Assembly (NCBI GenBank): GCA_947172415.1
Contig: OX359189.1
Span: forward strand, 9,438,501-9,502,500
Length of the DNA: 64,000 bases
DNA from: Chondrosia reniformis
Taxonomy: Eukaryota > Porifera > Demospongiae > Chondrillida > Chondrillidae
Direction of reading: 5' to 3'
How positions within the stretch are numbered: the stretch's first letter is position 1; every line of letters starts with the position of its first letter. The position numbers and the translations under genes are program-made. This document shows, one piece after another, positions 11,291 to 22,668 of this stretch. The notes under the pieces were generated by a model. That model had not been told where the DNA came from. It did no database searches and was given only the letters and a program-made list of their open reading frames with translations.

Positions 11291-12079
11291 CCTGCCCAAA
11301 TATGGAAGGTGGTAAACTAAGACGTTTCTTCTTGGGGGTAGACAATTCTCCTTACATTTAGTGGAATTCTATATACATATACTAGATATTTTTTCAAAAT
11401 GTTATATTTACATAATTATAATTTTAGAATAGGCATACTATATACCTTAAGCTTGTGAGAACTTTGGGGAGGATACAAGAGTTTTCTCCTATTTTTCTTT
11501 TTCACTGGGGCAGAGAGCCAGCACTGTTTCTGGGAATTCCATCTTTTCAACTTTTGCTCCATACTGACTTTTACACATACATAGGCTACACAATTTTGTG
11601 ACAAAGGTTAAGAGGAAGTATTTCTCTAAAGTTGGAATTTGTCTTTTTTAAGAACAAGTTATTTGGGGTAGATGTCACTAATTGATGATTCAAAGGCATC
11701 ATGTGTCATACATTCTATATAGGATCATATTGTGCAAGGGTATGTATACGTACTTTAACACTTATATAAACAGTTATTTGGACTAAGTATAGGATATATG
11801 TAGGATGTAGGATATATGTAGGATATGAAATCATCAAAAATGTTTACATATATAGCTATATCCCACTATGCAAGATCATATTAAAAATGCTATTCATGCA
11901 GAAGACATGGGGGATAAATCTACTGATGATGATATCATATTAGGTGTGTTAAGCATTATTGCAAATTTATATAGGCACGATTTTATATTCTTTCTAATAT
12001 TCATCAATCTTGTATATGTAGTATAGGGCTGAGGGATGTGAAACTAAGGGAATATATGTACGTATATATAATATGAATA

Positions 12080-12160
12080 CTATTGAGTAATGAGGGGTAT
12101 TTGTTGCGCTCATAATGAATTTGGTACAATTTGAGCATCAGCAACACTTGTTAATAATTT
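12080..12160. repeat. MITE-like copy related to 426-540
   Basis: gagtaatgaggggtatttgt...gcgctcat and tttgagcatcagcaacactt repeat in inverted order the element around the hairpin at 426-502. This copy has lost one arm. Confidence 0.6.
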
Positions 12161-12371
12161 AGAAGGTGACATGTGACGAGTTATGATGTCATGTTTTTTG
12201 GGTGCCAAATAATAAATAAGGCATTTAAAAATATAATTAAAGTTAGTTAAAGTAAATTGCAATGGTATTTCATTCAAAATACAGAAATGATCATATGTAT
12301 GCAAGTTTAGGCAGCAATTTAAATGTTAGTATACGTATTATAAATCTCAGTTTCAGATTTAAGTTCATAAA

Positions 12372-12974
12372 TCAATATGCAGGTGCATTCTGATAGTTTT
12401 GCACCATCATGATCACACCAGGTATTTCTTCATAGTGTTCAAACACCTCTCGCATTGTAATGGTAAAAGTGCGCTCATCTCTCACATAAGCTCCAGCTCC
12501 ACCTCCCACTCCACCACCTACAGTTCCACCTGCTGCCACTCCACCTGATCCACCAATAATTCCTCCAATGATACCTCCAACAATGGTACCACCAACTGGA
12601 ATAATAGAACCAATTACAGCACCAATTACAGCTCCACTGACAGTTCCAGCCGCACCACCAACTGTGCTTCCAATGGCAACTCCTTGAAAATATTAAGAAA
12701 AATTAATGTATAAATTAGCGAAAATAAACCTTTAAAACTAATATATATACGTATATATACCCGCTGTAATGGGTCTCCCTGGATGACAACGCAATACCAA
12801 ACCAGGATCTACTTTTAGCTTCCCTGTGCTCTTATCATAATTGCTATTCTGGCAAAGAGATTTCAAATCCTCTGTATTAACAGTACAAGAGCTAAATCCT
12901 TTAATTTTTGCTCTAATGATAGCATAATTCTCTATGCGACTTTTCAATCTATCCATGTCAGCATCAGATGCCAT
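12372..12974 (-). CDS. Glycine-zipper protein, paralogue 1
   Basis: Two exons (12761-12974 and 12372-12682, phase 1) give 174 aa. Exon 1 is a soluble-looking helical segment (MASDADMDRLKSRIENYAII) ending in a conserved LRCHPGRPI motif. Exon 2 is almost entirely glycine-zipper repeats, GxxxG in long hydrophobic runs (VAIGSTVGGAAGTVSGAVIG...), followed by a short charged C-terminus (RDERTFTITMREVFEHYEE). There is no signal peptide. Glycine zippers generally pack membrane helices or pores, so membrane insertion is inferred, but I do not recognise the family. The same two-exon layout and motifs occur at 18302-19031, and a broken first exon lies at 14260-14324. Confidence 0.75.
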
Positions 12975-13235
12975 GATAGTACAGTCCTCAGGCCCGACGG
13001 AAGGTATTTGAAGTTGGCTAGATTTGTTTTCCTATGCATACAAGAAACGAACCAGAAACGCAGAGAAACGCGAAACGTCAGATCTAGGAAGCCATCATGG
13101 GGCCAACTGTGCTTCAAATGTTACCATAGCAGCTTTGCATACGCATTTCTATTATAAACTTTAGCCAAAAGGTTTGGGGATAACTTTATCTGAAGCTGGA
13201 ACTACTGTATAAGGTATCTATTACTTATAGATGGA

Positions 13236-13636
13236 TATACCGTATGCGTACAAATTTTCGAGGGACGTAAATTTCGCGATTTTCACGAATCAGCATGGGT
13301 TCGTGAAAATAAAAACGCGAAAATTTCCCATACCTAGGCCTTTCACGTGTGATGCAGAATGTCCGCGAAGACGATCAAGGATTACTTTAAGACCGTAGAC
13401 GTTTTTTGGGGCGCCCCTATATTGTTTTCAGGAATTATGTGGCTTCATGTTCGTAACCTTGTATATATATATCAATCAAGTACTACAAAATACAAGTTCT
13501 CCAGCTGCAGATGTTGATACCACGTGCACAAAAGGAGTCCACACTTGGGGCTTCGCGAAAAAAAATCGCTAAAATCCCCACTTGAGGGGCATTCGCGAAA
13601 TATACGTCCCGCGAAAATTTGTACGCATACGGTATA
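13236..13636. mobile_element. TA-flanked MITE (Tc1/mariner-like) with ~40-bp TIRs
   Basis: Ends taccgtatgcgtacaaattt (13238) and its complement (to 13634) are flanked by TA on both sides, the target site typical of Tc1/mariner. The interior is non-coding, with several cgcgaaa motifs. Confidence 0.75.
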
Positions 13637-13640
13637 TAGC

Positions 13641-13842
13641 TACCGTAATTCGGGAAATTTTCGTTGTTAAAATATATTCGTGGTTGGCTCAAACCACGAA
13701 AATTTATCACACGAAATATATTTAACAACGAATAATAACACGTTGTACAATATCGTGGTAACCCCCAGACCACGAAAATATTTTAACACGAAAATTTTTC
13801 CCACGAAAATTTCCGAACACGAAAATTTCCCGAACTACGGTA
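13641..13842. mobile_element. Second TIR element, adjacent
   Basis: taccgtaattcgggaaattt at the left is complementary to the right end gaaaatttcccgaactacgg-ta. The interior repeats cgaaaatt/ccacgaaaa motifs. It is a different family from its neighbour but has the same taccgta terminus. Confidence 0.7.
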
Positions 13843-14006
13843 TATAGTTTAGGTTCGAATTTATTGTTTATCAATTGAAATATGTACTTGCCATGCCATG
13901 CTTTAAAAAGGAAAAAAAGAAAAGTCGTCCCAACATTGTAGTCATACACATCATGATTCTTTTTTTCTTTTTCCTGCCATGTTCTTATGACAAATATATA
14001 AAACAA

Positions 14007-14180
14007 AATGATTTTAGAAGTAGGAATGGAAGTGTTCACTATGCATCTACAAAAATTATCAAAACAAGACAGTGATTACATTATATGGATATATATTCAT
14101 ACAGAAGAGTTGCATATATACTAAAAATTAGGTAACTTAACCATACACTTCTGTGTTTGGGCACACCATTCCTACTTCAG
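14007..14180. repeat. Single-arm copy of the foldback at 59406-59781
   Basis: aggtaacttaaccatacact-tctgtgtttgggc and the preceding 120 bp match one arm of the 59.4-kb foldback with scattered substitutions. Confidence 0.75.
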
Positions 14181-14188
14181 CTTTGACA

Positions 14189-14247
14189 AAGAAATATCAA
14201 ATTATCTGCATCACATGTACTGTGATGCAGATGATTTGATATTTCTT
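14189..14247. repeat. Hairpin, 24-bp arms
   Basis: gaaatatcaaattatctgca-tcac and its complement gtgatgcagatgatttgata-tttc (one mismatch) flank a 7-bp loop. It directly abuts and interrupts the pseudo-exon at 14260. Confidence 0.75.
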
Positions 14248-14259
14248 CCTTTAACTGTT

Positions 14260-14420
14260 GTTCTAATGATAGCATAATTCTCTATGCGACTTTTCAATCT
14301 ATCCATGACAGCATCGGATGCCATGATGGCCAGCGGAAAGTATTTGAAGTTGATCAGGTTACTTGTTTTTTTTTATATATGAATATGATACAGAAATGAA
14401 CCAGAAACGTGAATCGTCAA
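14260..14420 (-). pseudogene. Truncated first exon of the glycine-zipper gene
   Basis: From 14324 downward the minus strand reads MASDAVMDRLKSRIENYAII, nearly identical to the start of the gene at 12974. It then runs into the hairpin at 14247. Its 5' flank to about 14420 (gaaccagaaacg...) is also duplicated from 13020-13085. There is no zipper exon, so it is a dead fragment. Confidence 0.75.
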
Positions 14421-15311
14421 ATCCAGTCCTTTTTAGGAGCAAAATATAGAATGAAACCTCTGTTTATATTAGGAAGTAAACACACCTAATTGGGCTATAC
14501 AAGTCCTGCTAACCCTAAAATAGGGAGGGATGCATATATTGACTTGAAAACTTCTTTCTCCTAGGACAATAATAATAATAAAGATATAATAATATTCTGT
14601 TGAGGTTAACTTAATAGGTAATTGATCTAATTAATCAAGTATATAGGGACCAATATAGGAAGTCACTTAATGTAAGTGTGGCTATATGCATTATACTTTA
14701 TCTTACACTGAACCATATTTTTTATAATTATAATTCTATAATTATGTAACAAAACAAAGTGAAAAGGAAAATCCTTTTATATACTAAACTTTATAGAAGG
14801 AGCCAATGTATTGTAGAGTTAAATGTGTTAGGTTTCATTACAAAGAGACTTGCATGTATCATCTTGGAGCTGTTGTGGTTGAACAGGTCATCTCGGGTTT
14901 TCCCTTCTGACGTGTCTTTGTAGGTGCATCCATTGTTGTGGTACTGTCCCATGCTGTGCTCCTGTCTGTTGCCATGGATACCACTGATGATATACAACTG
15001 GAGGAGATCACAATATCATGAAGAAACTGTCAGAATTCAGTAGAGTTTAGTTTGGGCTGTATTTGACTGTTCAAGTGAAACTTAATTTATTTCCTTCAAT
15101 TTCTTGTTTCTGTATTACTCAGCATGCAGGTTTAATTTAAAGTTTATTTTGATTGAAATGGTTTCAATGAGATTCATATCTGAATGGGGACCTATTATAA
15201 GTATGTGAAACTATAAATTAAACATTAATATACTTACATACCAGTAGTTTATGTGCGTATATATACACAAGATGTATTATGTGTAATACATGCAGTCTGT
15301 AAATCCATAAA
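14421..15311. other. Intergenic, nothing recognised
   Basis: AT-rich sequence with short random open frames. No homology, hairpin or repeat was recognised before the start codon at 15312. Confidence 0.5.
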
Positions 15312-18000
15312 ATGGCTGATTTCTCACTTTTAAAGTGTTTGTTCTCTATCGCTCTATTAATATCAACAGGTAAGAGATTATAATAGTATTTCATACCTAT
15401 TTACCAGTTGTATATGCATACACTACACAATTCAGCAATTTCTTATTGTATTATTAATTTCCAATAACATCAACTTTGTATTCTTATATGATGATTGTAG
15501 GTGATGCTGCTGTAACTCTCACTTCCAATAATGACCGGCACTGTTTTGGTCAGACATCAAGGATAAAATGTACTCATCCTTTTAATGATGGATCACTTGT
15601 GGTACTTTGGGAGAGAAATGGAACAAGACTGACTAGATTTGCTGGAATACATAGTCTGACTAATGTTGAATCAACCTACACTACACTAAATATTCATATA
15701 ACTAAAGATGATTTTAATAATAAGGTGTGGATTTACAAATGTTACACTCAAAATCTTCATACATCAGTTAGAGAATACAGCAATGAAGTAGTGGTTGACG
15801 CAGTTGGTGAGTGAAGTGTGTAGAACTATTTCCGTATTCATTCATCCATACGTATATACGTACATGTATAATGATATTGTATGACATCTCATCACTCCAT
15901 GTAGAGGTTCCACTTCCTAGTGTAACTGCAATACAACCCAAATCTAATGCTGTTAAATATAACGTGGAACACACTCCAAATATGGAATGTTATTCTCAAC
16001 ACACTTTTCAATATCATGCTGTCTGGTATCCTGTGATCAATGGAGTACCTGATGTGACACAACTACAGAATGATACCTTCCCCTTCAGTGATACGGTAAT
16101 GATAGATGGGTTGATGAGTGATACAGAATATAAAGTTAACATAACTGCTGAATGTGTTGAAATTGAAGATGTTGTTAGTGATCCGTTATCAATGGGAATC
16201 ACTACCGTCAGTGAGTATATACACATGTATTATATACTGAAATACTACATAAATTTATATTATGTGGAATATAATGAATCTTTTAACTTGATGTGTATTA
16301 GTATTATACGTACATGTAGGTAGTTCTATATATTTGCATTTGTAAATTTGTGTTTGCTGAATACTGTGCAATGTCTCTTGTATTGTACGGATCACTATAG
16401 GAATACCAATCACTTCTCTTTCAACTGCTGATCCAGTCTGTTATGACAGACAAGTCCAACTCACCTGTCACCATCATGATATAACTGATACTACATCAAG
16501 TGGACCCATCTTCAATCAGACCAGTCCTGTAGTGTGGATGAAGGATGGAGAGGGGATTGATCTACCTGATACATACCATATGGTTGTATCCCAGAGTAAT
16601 ACTGAGACAGTTGCGAGTGTGACAACAAGAAAGAGTGTCTTCCTCAATGGAGAGGCTAACTACTCTTGTGCTGTTGTGTATGCTGATGGTAGTATGGAGG
16701 AGAGCAAACCTGTGACTGTGAGAGTTAGAGGTTAGTATATAAGCTATTCAATGTTTCTGCTATATGTATTTGGTGTTAATATAACTATAGCTGGTATTCC
16801 TTCAGAGTCTCCCCTTCCTCCAACCAATTTCACATCCATCCCTTCTGATACAAGTATCTCCCTGATGTGGTCCCACATTGATGAGTGTTTTGAGAACTGT
16901 ACCTTCATGTATGAGGTAACATGGCAACAGAGTGGAGATGGATCTAGTTTGAGGAATACAACCACTACTGAAACATCCTACACTATTGAAGGTCTTACTC
17001 CTGGTACATCTTATGAGATTGGAGTAATGACTATAGTTTACTGTACCTGTATCACAAGTAGAAGTGAATGTATCTTATCACTTGGTACAGTAAGAACGTT
17101 ACCACACCAATTGCAAGGTACGTATATACACAACACTATATTGCTCATTGTCAGAGACATGCATGGATACTGTACCTATATATGGTGTTTTGCAGTTTTA
17201 TACACATTTTAACTTTTAAGTTTTTACACCAAACTTAGGATCTGTTATGTTAAATTTACAGTTGTGTATACCTGGTACGTGGGTGTATTATATTGTATAT
17301 ATAGACTACTCCAACCCCTTGAATATTGTACATATATGTAAATTATTCTTCAAATATGGAGATACTGAATTATATGCATGTACGTATATACGTATATATA
17401 CACATATATATACACCATACACCATAAGTCACTAAGTTTTGTATAATGTATGTAAAAATATCCATTTTTTAAAAAGCACACACACTCACCCCACTCAAGA
17501 TGCAACAGTACTACGTATGATGATCTATACTCTATGTGACTTGTAAACCAAACCTGGTTGGGCCATCTTTTTTCTGATTTCAGTTCTTTGTATGGCATGT
17601 CACAATAATAAACAATTATTATTACTATTATTTATATATAATAGATATGTCAAGTGACTGTGTGTTGTTGTTAAGTGCTTTTGGAGTAGTAACTTCACTT
17701 TTGATAATCAGTTGGAGCATACTCATAGCTACCTGTGTTGTAGCTGTTTGTATGTACAAGAAGGTTCATATCAGTCATAAGAATGAGAAGTATACATCTC
17801 AGGAAGGTAACGAGACAGAGAATATATATATACGGTACACAACCTGGATATAAGTATATATAGGTTCCCCTCTCTCTCTTATTATGTGCAAATTAGTGAC
17901 TAATGAAGGTGCAATTAAAGGGGAAATGGAGAGGAATCCTGCTTATATACCTATTGAGATGAGTCAGATTGAAGATAAACCAACTTATGTTAACTTATAA
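15312..18000 (+). CDS. Ig-FN3-Ig-FN3 receptor with ITAM-like tail (complete)
   Basis: Seven exons, all phase 1, give 525 aa: 15312-15369 (signal peptide MADFSLLKCLFSIALLIS), 15501-15806 (Ig; IKCTHP, LWERNG, YKCYT), 15905-16210 (FN3), 16401-16730 (Ig; LTCHHH, VWMKDG, YSCAVV), 16806-17117 (FN3; SHIDECFENC, TWQQSGDG, GTSYEIGV), 17645-17806 (transmembrane) and 17897-18000 (tail, TAA). The tail has MERNPAYIPIEMSQIE and ends TYVNL, giving YIPI-x10-YVNL. This is the best complete member of the family and the template for the partial copies upstream. I infer a surface adhesion/recognition receptor that recruits PTB- or SH2-domain proteins when phosphorylated. It is convergent with the gene at 18302-19031. 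Confidence 0.85.
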
Positions 18001-18301
18001 AGTGACCATTTTGAAGTTATATTTTACATACCTATTATGTATGTTATGTATGCATAAGACACAATTCAAATTCTTGTAATACATTCATGTACAGCTATTA
18101 GAGTAAGATTTACAAAGTTAAAGCTATTAGATATGTACGTGTATAATCTGCATGATCAATTGCGACATTGTTGCTATTTATGTATTCATTGCAAATGTAC
18201 TATAGAACCATGCAAGCATATTATCACAATTTAGCAAGTTGCAAACAAACATAAATGTAAGTTGGTGGAAAACACCTTGTAAAAGTTTTAGCTTTTCAGT
18301 T

Positions 18302-19031
18302 CTAGTTGTTATAAAATGCCTTAATCATTATCTCATTGGAACTGCATATAAATTCTGGTATCTCTCCATTATTATGATGATATTCAAGCACCTCTCTCAA
18401 AGAAACAGTGAAGGTACGATCATCCTTCTCACTAACACCGACCCCAGCTCCTATTGTTGCACCTACTGTTCCTGCTGCCACTCCTCCAGTTAATCCACCG
18501 ATAGCACCACCAATTAATCCTCCGATAACAGTTCCGATACCTGGAACAACAGAACCAATAATGGCACCTGTAGTAGCTCCACCTACAACTCCAGTTGCAC
18601 CCCCTACTCCTCCTCCAATTGCAACTCCTACAAAATGCATTTAATATAATAATAATGACATACAACGTAAATGACTTGTATGATAATATTAAGTAAAATA
18701 AAAACAAAAATATTATATTTAAGCAAAGTAGAGTATATACATAGCATGCTACATGCATGGCTGATCTCTAGATATATGTATATATATGTAGAGTGTACTA
18801 ATTTTCAGACTGACCTTTTGCAATAGGACTTCCAGGGTGACAGCGAATCACCACTCCTGAGGTTATTTTCAATTTATTTTGACCATTGATAACTACTGGA
18901 TAAACATTCCGATTGACAGTCTCTATATCATCCTCTTCAACAGTACAATCACCAAAACCTTTCTGATTAGCTAGAAATATTCCATAATTCTCTATAAGAC
19001 TTCTCAACTTTTTTTTATTTTCTAAAGACAT
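18302..19031 (-). CDS. Glycine-zipper protein, paralogue 2
   Basis: Two exons (18815-19031 and 18302-18627, phase 1) give 180 aa. The start MSLENKKKLRSLIENYGIF is chosen because it aligns with the paralogue at 12974; an in-frame ATG lies 21 bases upstream. Exon 1 ends VIRCHPGSPIAKG. Exon 2 is a glycine-zipper stretch (VAIGGGVGGATGVVGGATTG ...) and then DDRTFTVSLREVLEYHH. The conserved elements shared with the first paralogue are the CHPGxPI motif at the exon end, the exon-2 start GVAIG and the RTFT--REV terminus. Function is unknown; a membrane-inserting role is inferred from GxxxG repeats only. Confidence 0.75.
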
Positions 19032-19924
19032 GAATCTACACAATGTGAGCAATCACTAATTAACCACAAATCACGCAGGGGACAACAAGAGTAGATTAGT
19101 AACATATGGATAAGCCGATCCTGACTGTGCACATTTATAGAGATCCACACAGGATGTACCCTATGAATATCATCCAGGGAGCATTCAGAAACATTCTGTC
19201 CATCTGTGGGCAATATATACGTATGTCTTAGGGTATTGCAGCTATATAAGATGTTCAACAAAAACTTAGTAAACAATTTTGCTGCAGAGGACACAATTTG
19301 ACTTTTCTCTGCCATGTGAATTCTTCATTTTGGTATATAATACATATTTGCATGGTAACATCCATGAGTTAATATTCATTGATTATATATGTATAGATGG
19401 TACCAGGATTGAGTTCTAGGAATTGCATGATTATCATATTCATATATAACAGGTCTAATTCCAAGGATATCATCCTACATGAATATTATATAAACTTAGA
19501 CACTGGATGTTTACTTTTGGCAGAGACCTACGTGTATATAGGCATCTCCCCCATTCCCTCCCCATCCCTGGTTCAGTCTACAAAAATGTTATCAAAGGAG
19601 GTCAGAGATCATGCACAACTTTTAGAAAATGCATTCAAACATAAAATCAGTTGCTATACACGCACGCATGCAGAAGTGAAAATGAATAAATGTAGAGGAA
19701 TCCTAAGTTATATACCTATTTTGGGTTTTCTATTACATGCATGTGTACATGTGTTATATAGTTAATACAAATAAAGAATCAATTATATGGGATAAAATCA
19801 GTTGGAAAATATAATAGAAGTACATATAGTTATAATTAAATACTGCATGGGGCATGTGATCAAAGAATGACTTATATATATATATAACTTTGCTGTGCAA
19901 GAGCATTATGATCATGAGCTAGTG
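19032..19924. other. Intergenic, mostly unrecognised
   Basis: Only short open frames occur here (for example minus 19022-19315 and plus 19397-19765), without domains. One weak receptor-tail relic is listed separately at 19672-19722. Confidence 0.5.
19672..19722 (+). pseudogene. Possible relic of a receptor tail exon
   Basis: agaggaatcct-aagttatatacctatt closely resembles the tail-exon stretch encoding RNPAYIPI at 17930-17955, but with an indel and no continuation of the motif. It is too short to be sure. Confidence 0.35.
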
Positions 19925-20998
19925 TTACCACTTTATCAACTTCCGCTGCTCTAACCATTTGGTTGTACCGGGAAGGTACTGGGACACATAGGAGAAGGTC
20001 AGAAGTGGGTGCAGTGATATCCAAACTTCATGCAAATGATTCGCCATGGCAACACTAATCAAATATGCACATCTGGTTGCATCCATTTTAGTTGTATTTG
20101 ACACCACAAAGCCTTTAACCATTCTCAACAACATTGTGGTTTGCTGTGGTGCATTCTGGGATGAGGTGTCTTGATTGGCTCCCAGTACACCAGCTGCACT
20201 ACCTGATTGGACTGGTCCTGGACAGACATTCACAATATAAAGACCATCATCTGTAACCTCCTTTCTGAGTGAATCAAAGTACCCATGAAGGGCTTGCTTG
20301 CTGGCAGAGTATGTTGCTGACATAGGAGAACCCATCTTGCCAGAGAGACTGGTAATGTTTACAATGCATCCACTCTGCTGCTTAAGCATTGTTGGTAGAA
20401 CTGACTTTGTGAAGCCGATTGTTGATAGAGCGTTCAGCTTCATAACCGCTTGATCTGTGTCCCCGGATGTATCTACAGCTTTGGCAGAATGAGCCATACC
20501 AGCGTTATTGACTAGGTAGTCAATCCGTTGAAACGTTTCTAAAACTGAAGACACACTTTGAGCATAAGAGCATTCTTCCAATAGGTCCATTGGGACGACC
20601 ATGTGACAATCCTTAAAGTCTGCAGGCGAGAGTTCAGAGCACTTTGTCTTCACGTTTTCCAGTTTTTCAGCATTTCTGGCCGACAAGACGAGCTTGGCAC
20701 CCGCTTTCGCCAACTGGTAGGCAAGCTGCTCTCCAATGCCGCTAGATGCGCCTGTGATCCAGATAACCTTTCCCCTAAACTGTTTTTCCGGTCTTGTTCC
20801 AAACTTTGTATGGAACAGAAGCGTTATATCGGTATCGCTTCTGTAAATGAGCAGAAATACGACCACAGCGAGTAAGATCTGCCCTACAAAGGGAAGGGAG
20901 GTCATAGCCAAAGGAACGACAGTGGAGAGCATCCAAAATGTCTTTAGACCAAAAGCCCTTAAAGTTTCCATCGCTACTATACGATCTCTGTAATACAT
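19925..20998 (-). CDS. DHRS7-like short-chain dehydrogenase/reductase
   Basis: Intronless, 357 aa (348 aa if the second ATG at 20971, METLRAF, is used). A hydrophobic N-terminal anchor (about residues 28-51, ending LLAVVVFLLIY) precedes the Rossmann fold. Motifs are TGASSGIG (cofactor loop), NNAG, a catalytic Ser in NITSLSG, and YSASK (catalytic Tyr/Lys). PGPVQS follows. The C-terminal EVWISLHPLLTFSYVSQYLP is a hallmark of DHRS7-type enzymes. Family knowledge places such enzymes in the endoplasmic reticulum membrane, reducing carbonyls of steroids, retinoids or xenobiotics with NADP(H). The substrate here is unknown. Lack of introns is unusual beside its intron-rich neighbours. Confidence 0.88.
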   Translation of the reverse strand: MYYRDRIVAMETLRAFGLKTFWMLSTVVPLAMTSLPFVGQILLAVVVFLLIYRSDTDITLLFHTKFGTRPEKQFRGKVIWITGASSGIGEQLAYQLAKAGAKLVLSARNAEKLENVKTKCSELSPADFKDCHMVVPMDLLEECSYAQSVSSVLETFQRIDYLVNNAGMAHSAKAVDTSGDTDQAVMKLNALSTIGFTKSVLPTMLKQQSGCIVNITSLSGKMGSPMSATYSASKQALHGYFDSLRKEVTDDGLYIVNVCPGPVQSGSAAGVLGANQDTSSQNAPQQTTMLLRMVKGFVVSNTTKMDATRCAYLISVAMANHLHEVWISLHPLLTFSYVSQYLPGTTKWLEQRKLIKW

Positions 20999-21645
20999 TA
21001 ATTAACAACATATTTTTCGACCACACTAATGACTACATTATTTAATGTGTGTAGGAAAAGGGAGATTTATTGTACATGTACCCACAATAAGACAAGTTGC
21101 ATGTATATATGCATTTAAATGAAGCCATGGAACAATATAGATGTAGAAATATAATAAGCTTGGATTTTTGACTTGAACAGGAGCTGCGTATCTATACCAC
21201 ATTCATATTCAGATGGTAGTGTATACGTACAATTATAATTTTCCTCATGTCGCAAGCATGAGATAATTGTAGAGCTGCTCCACTGAATAGGTGTCTATGA
21301 AGGATAAGGAATTGCATCATACACATATATGATTGTTCAATATAGATGTACATATGATGTACGTCTAATTATATATATATATGGTATTATATGAAGAGGA
21401 AATGGGTAAGTCTATATTTGACTATATACATCTTAGCTCAAAAGAATTCCAAGAAACTACAATTATTGTCAGAGAATGTGAATGAAATATAACCTTTTAC
21501 CTTCAATATATAGTCTATTCAGTATATAGAACTGTTTATATATTTATATATAGATAATATTATTTAATTTGTACCATTAATTGTAGCGCTAGTATTCAGT
21601 GTATACATATAAAATATACTCTAAGAATATACTATTTAGTGGAAG
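20999..21645. other. Intergenic, AT-rich
   Basis: Nothing recognised. It separates divergently oriented genes (minus 20998 and plus 21646), so both promoters should lie here, but no defined core element is evident. Confidence 0.5.
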
Positions 21646-22366
21646 ATGGTGAACCAAGCTAGTTTCTGGCCAGTATTACTAGTGATTCTCACTAGTTTGA
21701 TTATTTTTTCTAAAGGTGAAGCCTATGATCCACATGCAGGAACTAATACTTGAATTTATCTTTATATTTGTATAGGTATATACAATATATAGCTTACTAT
21801 ATACACACGTATATATGCATTCAGCTAACACATATTTCATTTATATACATAACACATATTTCATTTATATACTATAGCTAACAGTTCAAGCATGATCAGA
21901 CTGAATATAACAACCCTTGTCAACTCAAGAGTAGAAGCTAGCAGAGCTATTGTAACTGAATCTACAACTACAAGTGGAGGTGATGAATACTATTATATGC
22001 ATAATAAACAGTTTGCGTATACGTATATACTACAGAAGCATGCATATCAGTAAAGTGTTATATATATTTACTTAATCTGATTCAGGTGTCCTTATTGTTC
22101 ACACAAGTGTCATTGTACTGCTAATTTTGTTGATCATAATCCTCTCCATTTTCCTGATAATTTTGAGCACAATATTGATAGCAAAGACAATCAAAGAGAG
22201 AAATTTAAACAGAACAGGTCAAGTGAGACCTCCTATATCAAGAGATGTCTCCATGGGTCCTTTGGAAGAGGAACCTGATCAAGTGAAGAAAATGATCGAA
22301 AATCCGGCTTACGAGTCCATTGAGTTGAGTGGAAAACATGAAATTGCAAGATATATAAACCTTTAG
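21646..22366 (+). CDS. Stub receptor: short ectodomain, TM, ITAM-like tail (adaptor-like)
   Basis: Three exons in phase 1 give 150 aa: 21646-21715 (signal peptide MVNQASFWPVLLVILTSLII), 21878-21979 (about 34 residues with possible N-glycosylation sites NSS and NIT) and 22086-22366 (transmembrane and tail). The tail ends NPAYESIELS ... ARYINL, giving YESI-x10-YINL. This is the same motif and spacing as the Ig receptors, although the residues between have diverged. No Ig, FN3 or other folded domain is present. The layout resembles ITAM adaptors such as DAP12 or FcR-gamma, but the membrane helix lacks the acidic residue those use for pairing. It may be a signalling partner or a receptor that lost its ectodomain exons. 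Confidence 0.75.
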
Positions 22367-22668
22367 AATCATGAATTCATTAATGCAGACATGATTCTGG
22401 TTATTGTACTGTTGTACACTAGTAGTTTCAGAATTATATTATTACTGAAGTAATATTGTGAATACATACAGGTCTACTCCATTTCAAATATCCATTATAA
22501 CATGTATGAATTCACATTCTAGTCACGTCCATGTTACTTAACCACGTGCACGCATGTATAGTCAATTAGTGAAGTTAAAAGTGACGTTATAATTACAGTC
22601 CATTCACACTATTATACACTAGTTTACACTTAAATAATAGTCCGTTTATAATTAAATAATAGTTAAAT

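Noticed and set aside
14791..14997. 68-aa minus-strand frame
   Set aside because: No homology to the family exons and no splice context.
18408..18758. Low-complexity open frames (Pro/Ala-rich plus, Arg/Cys-rich minus)
   Set aside because: Shadow frames of the glycine-zipper exon.
19022..19765. Open frames of 97 aa (minus) and 122 aa (plus)
   Set aside because: No domain, no codon or splice support; the plus frame only overlaps a tail-exon-like relic by chance.
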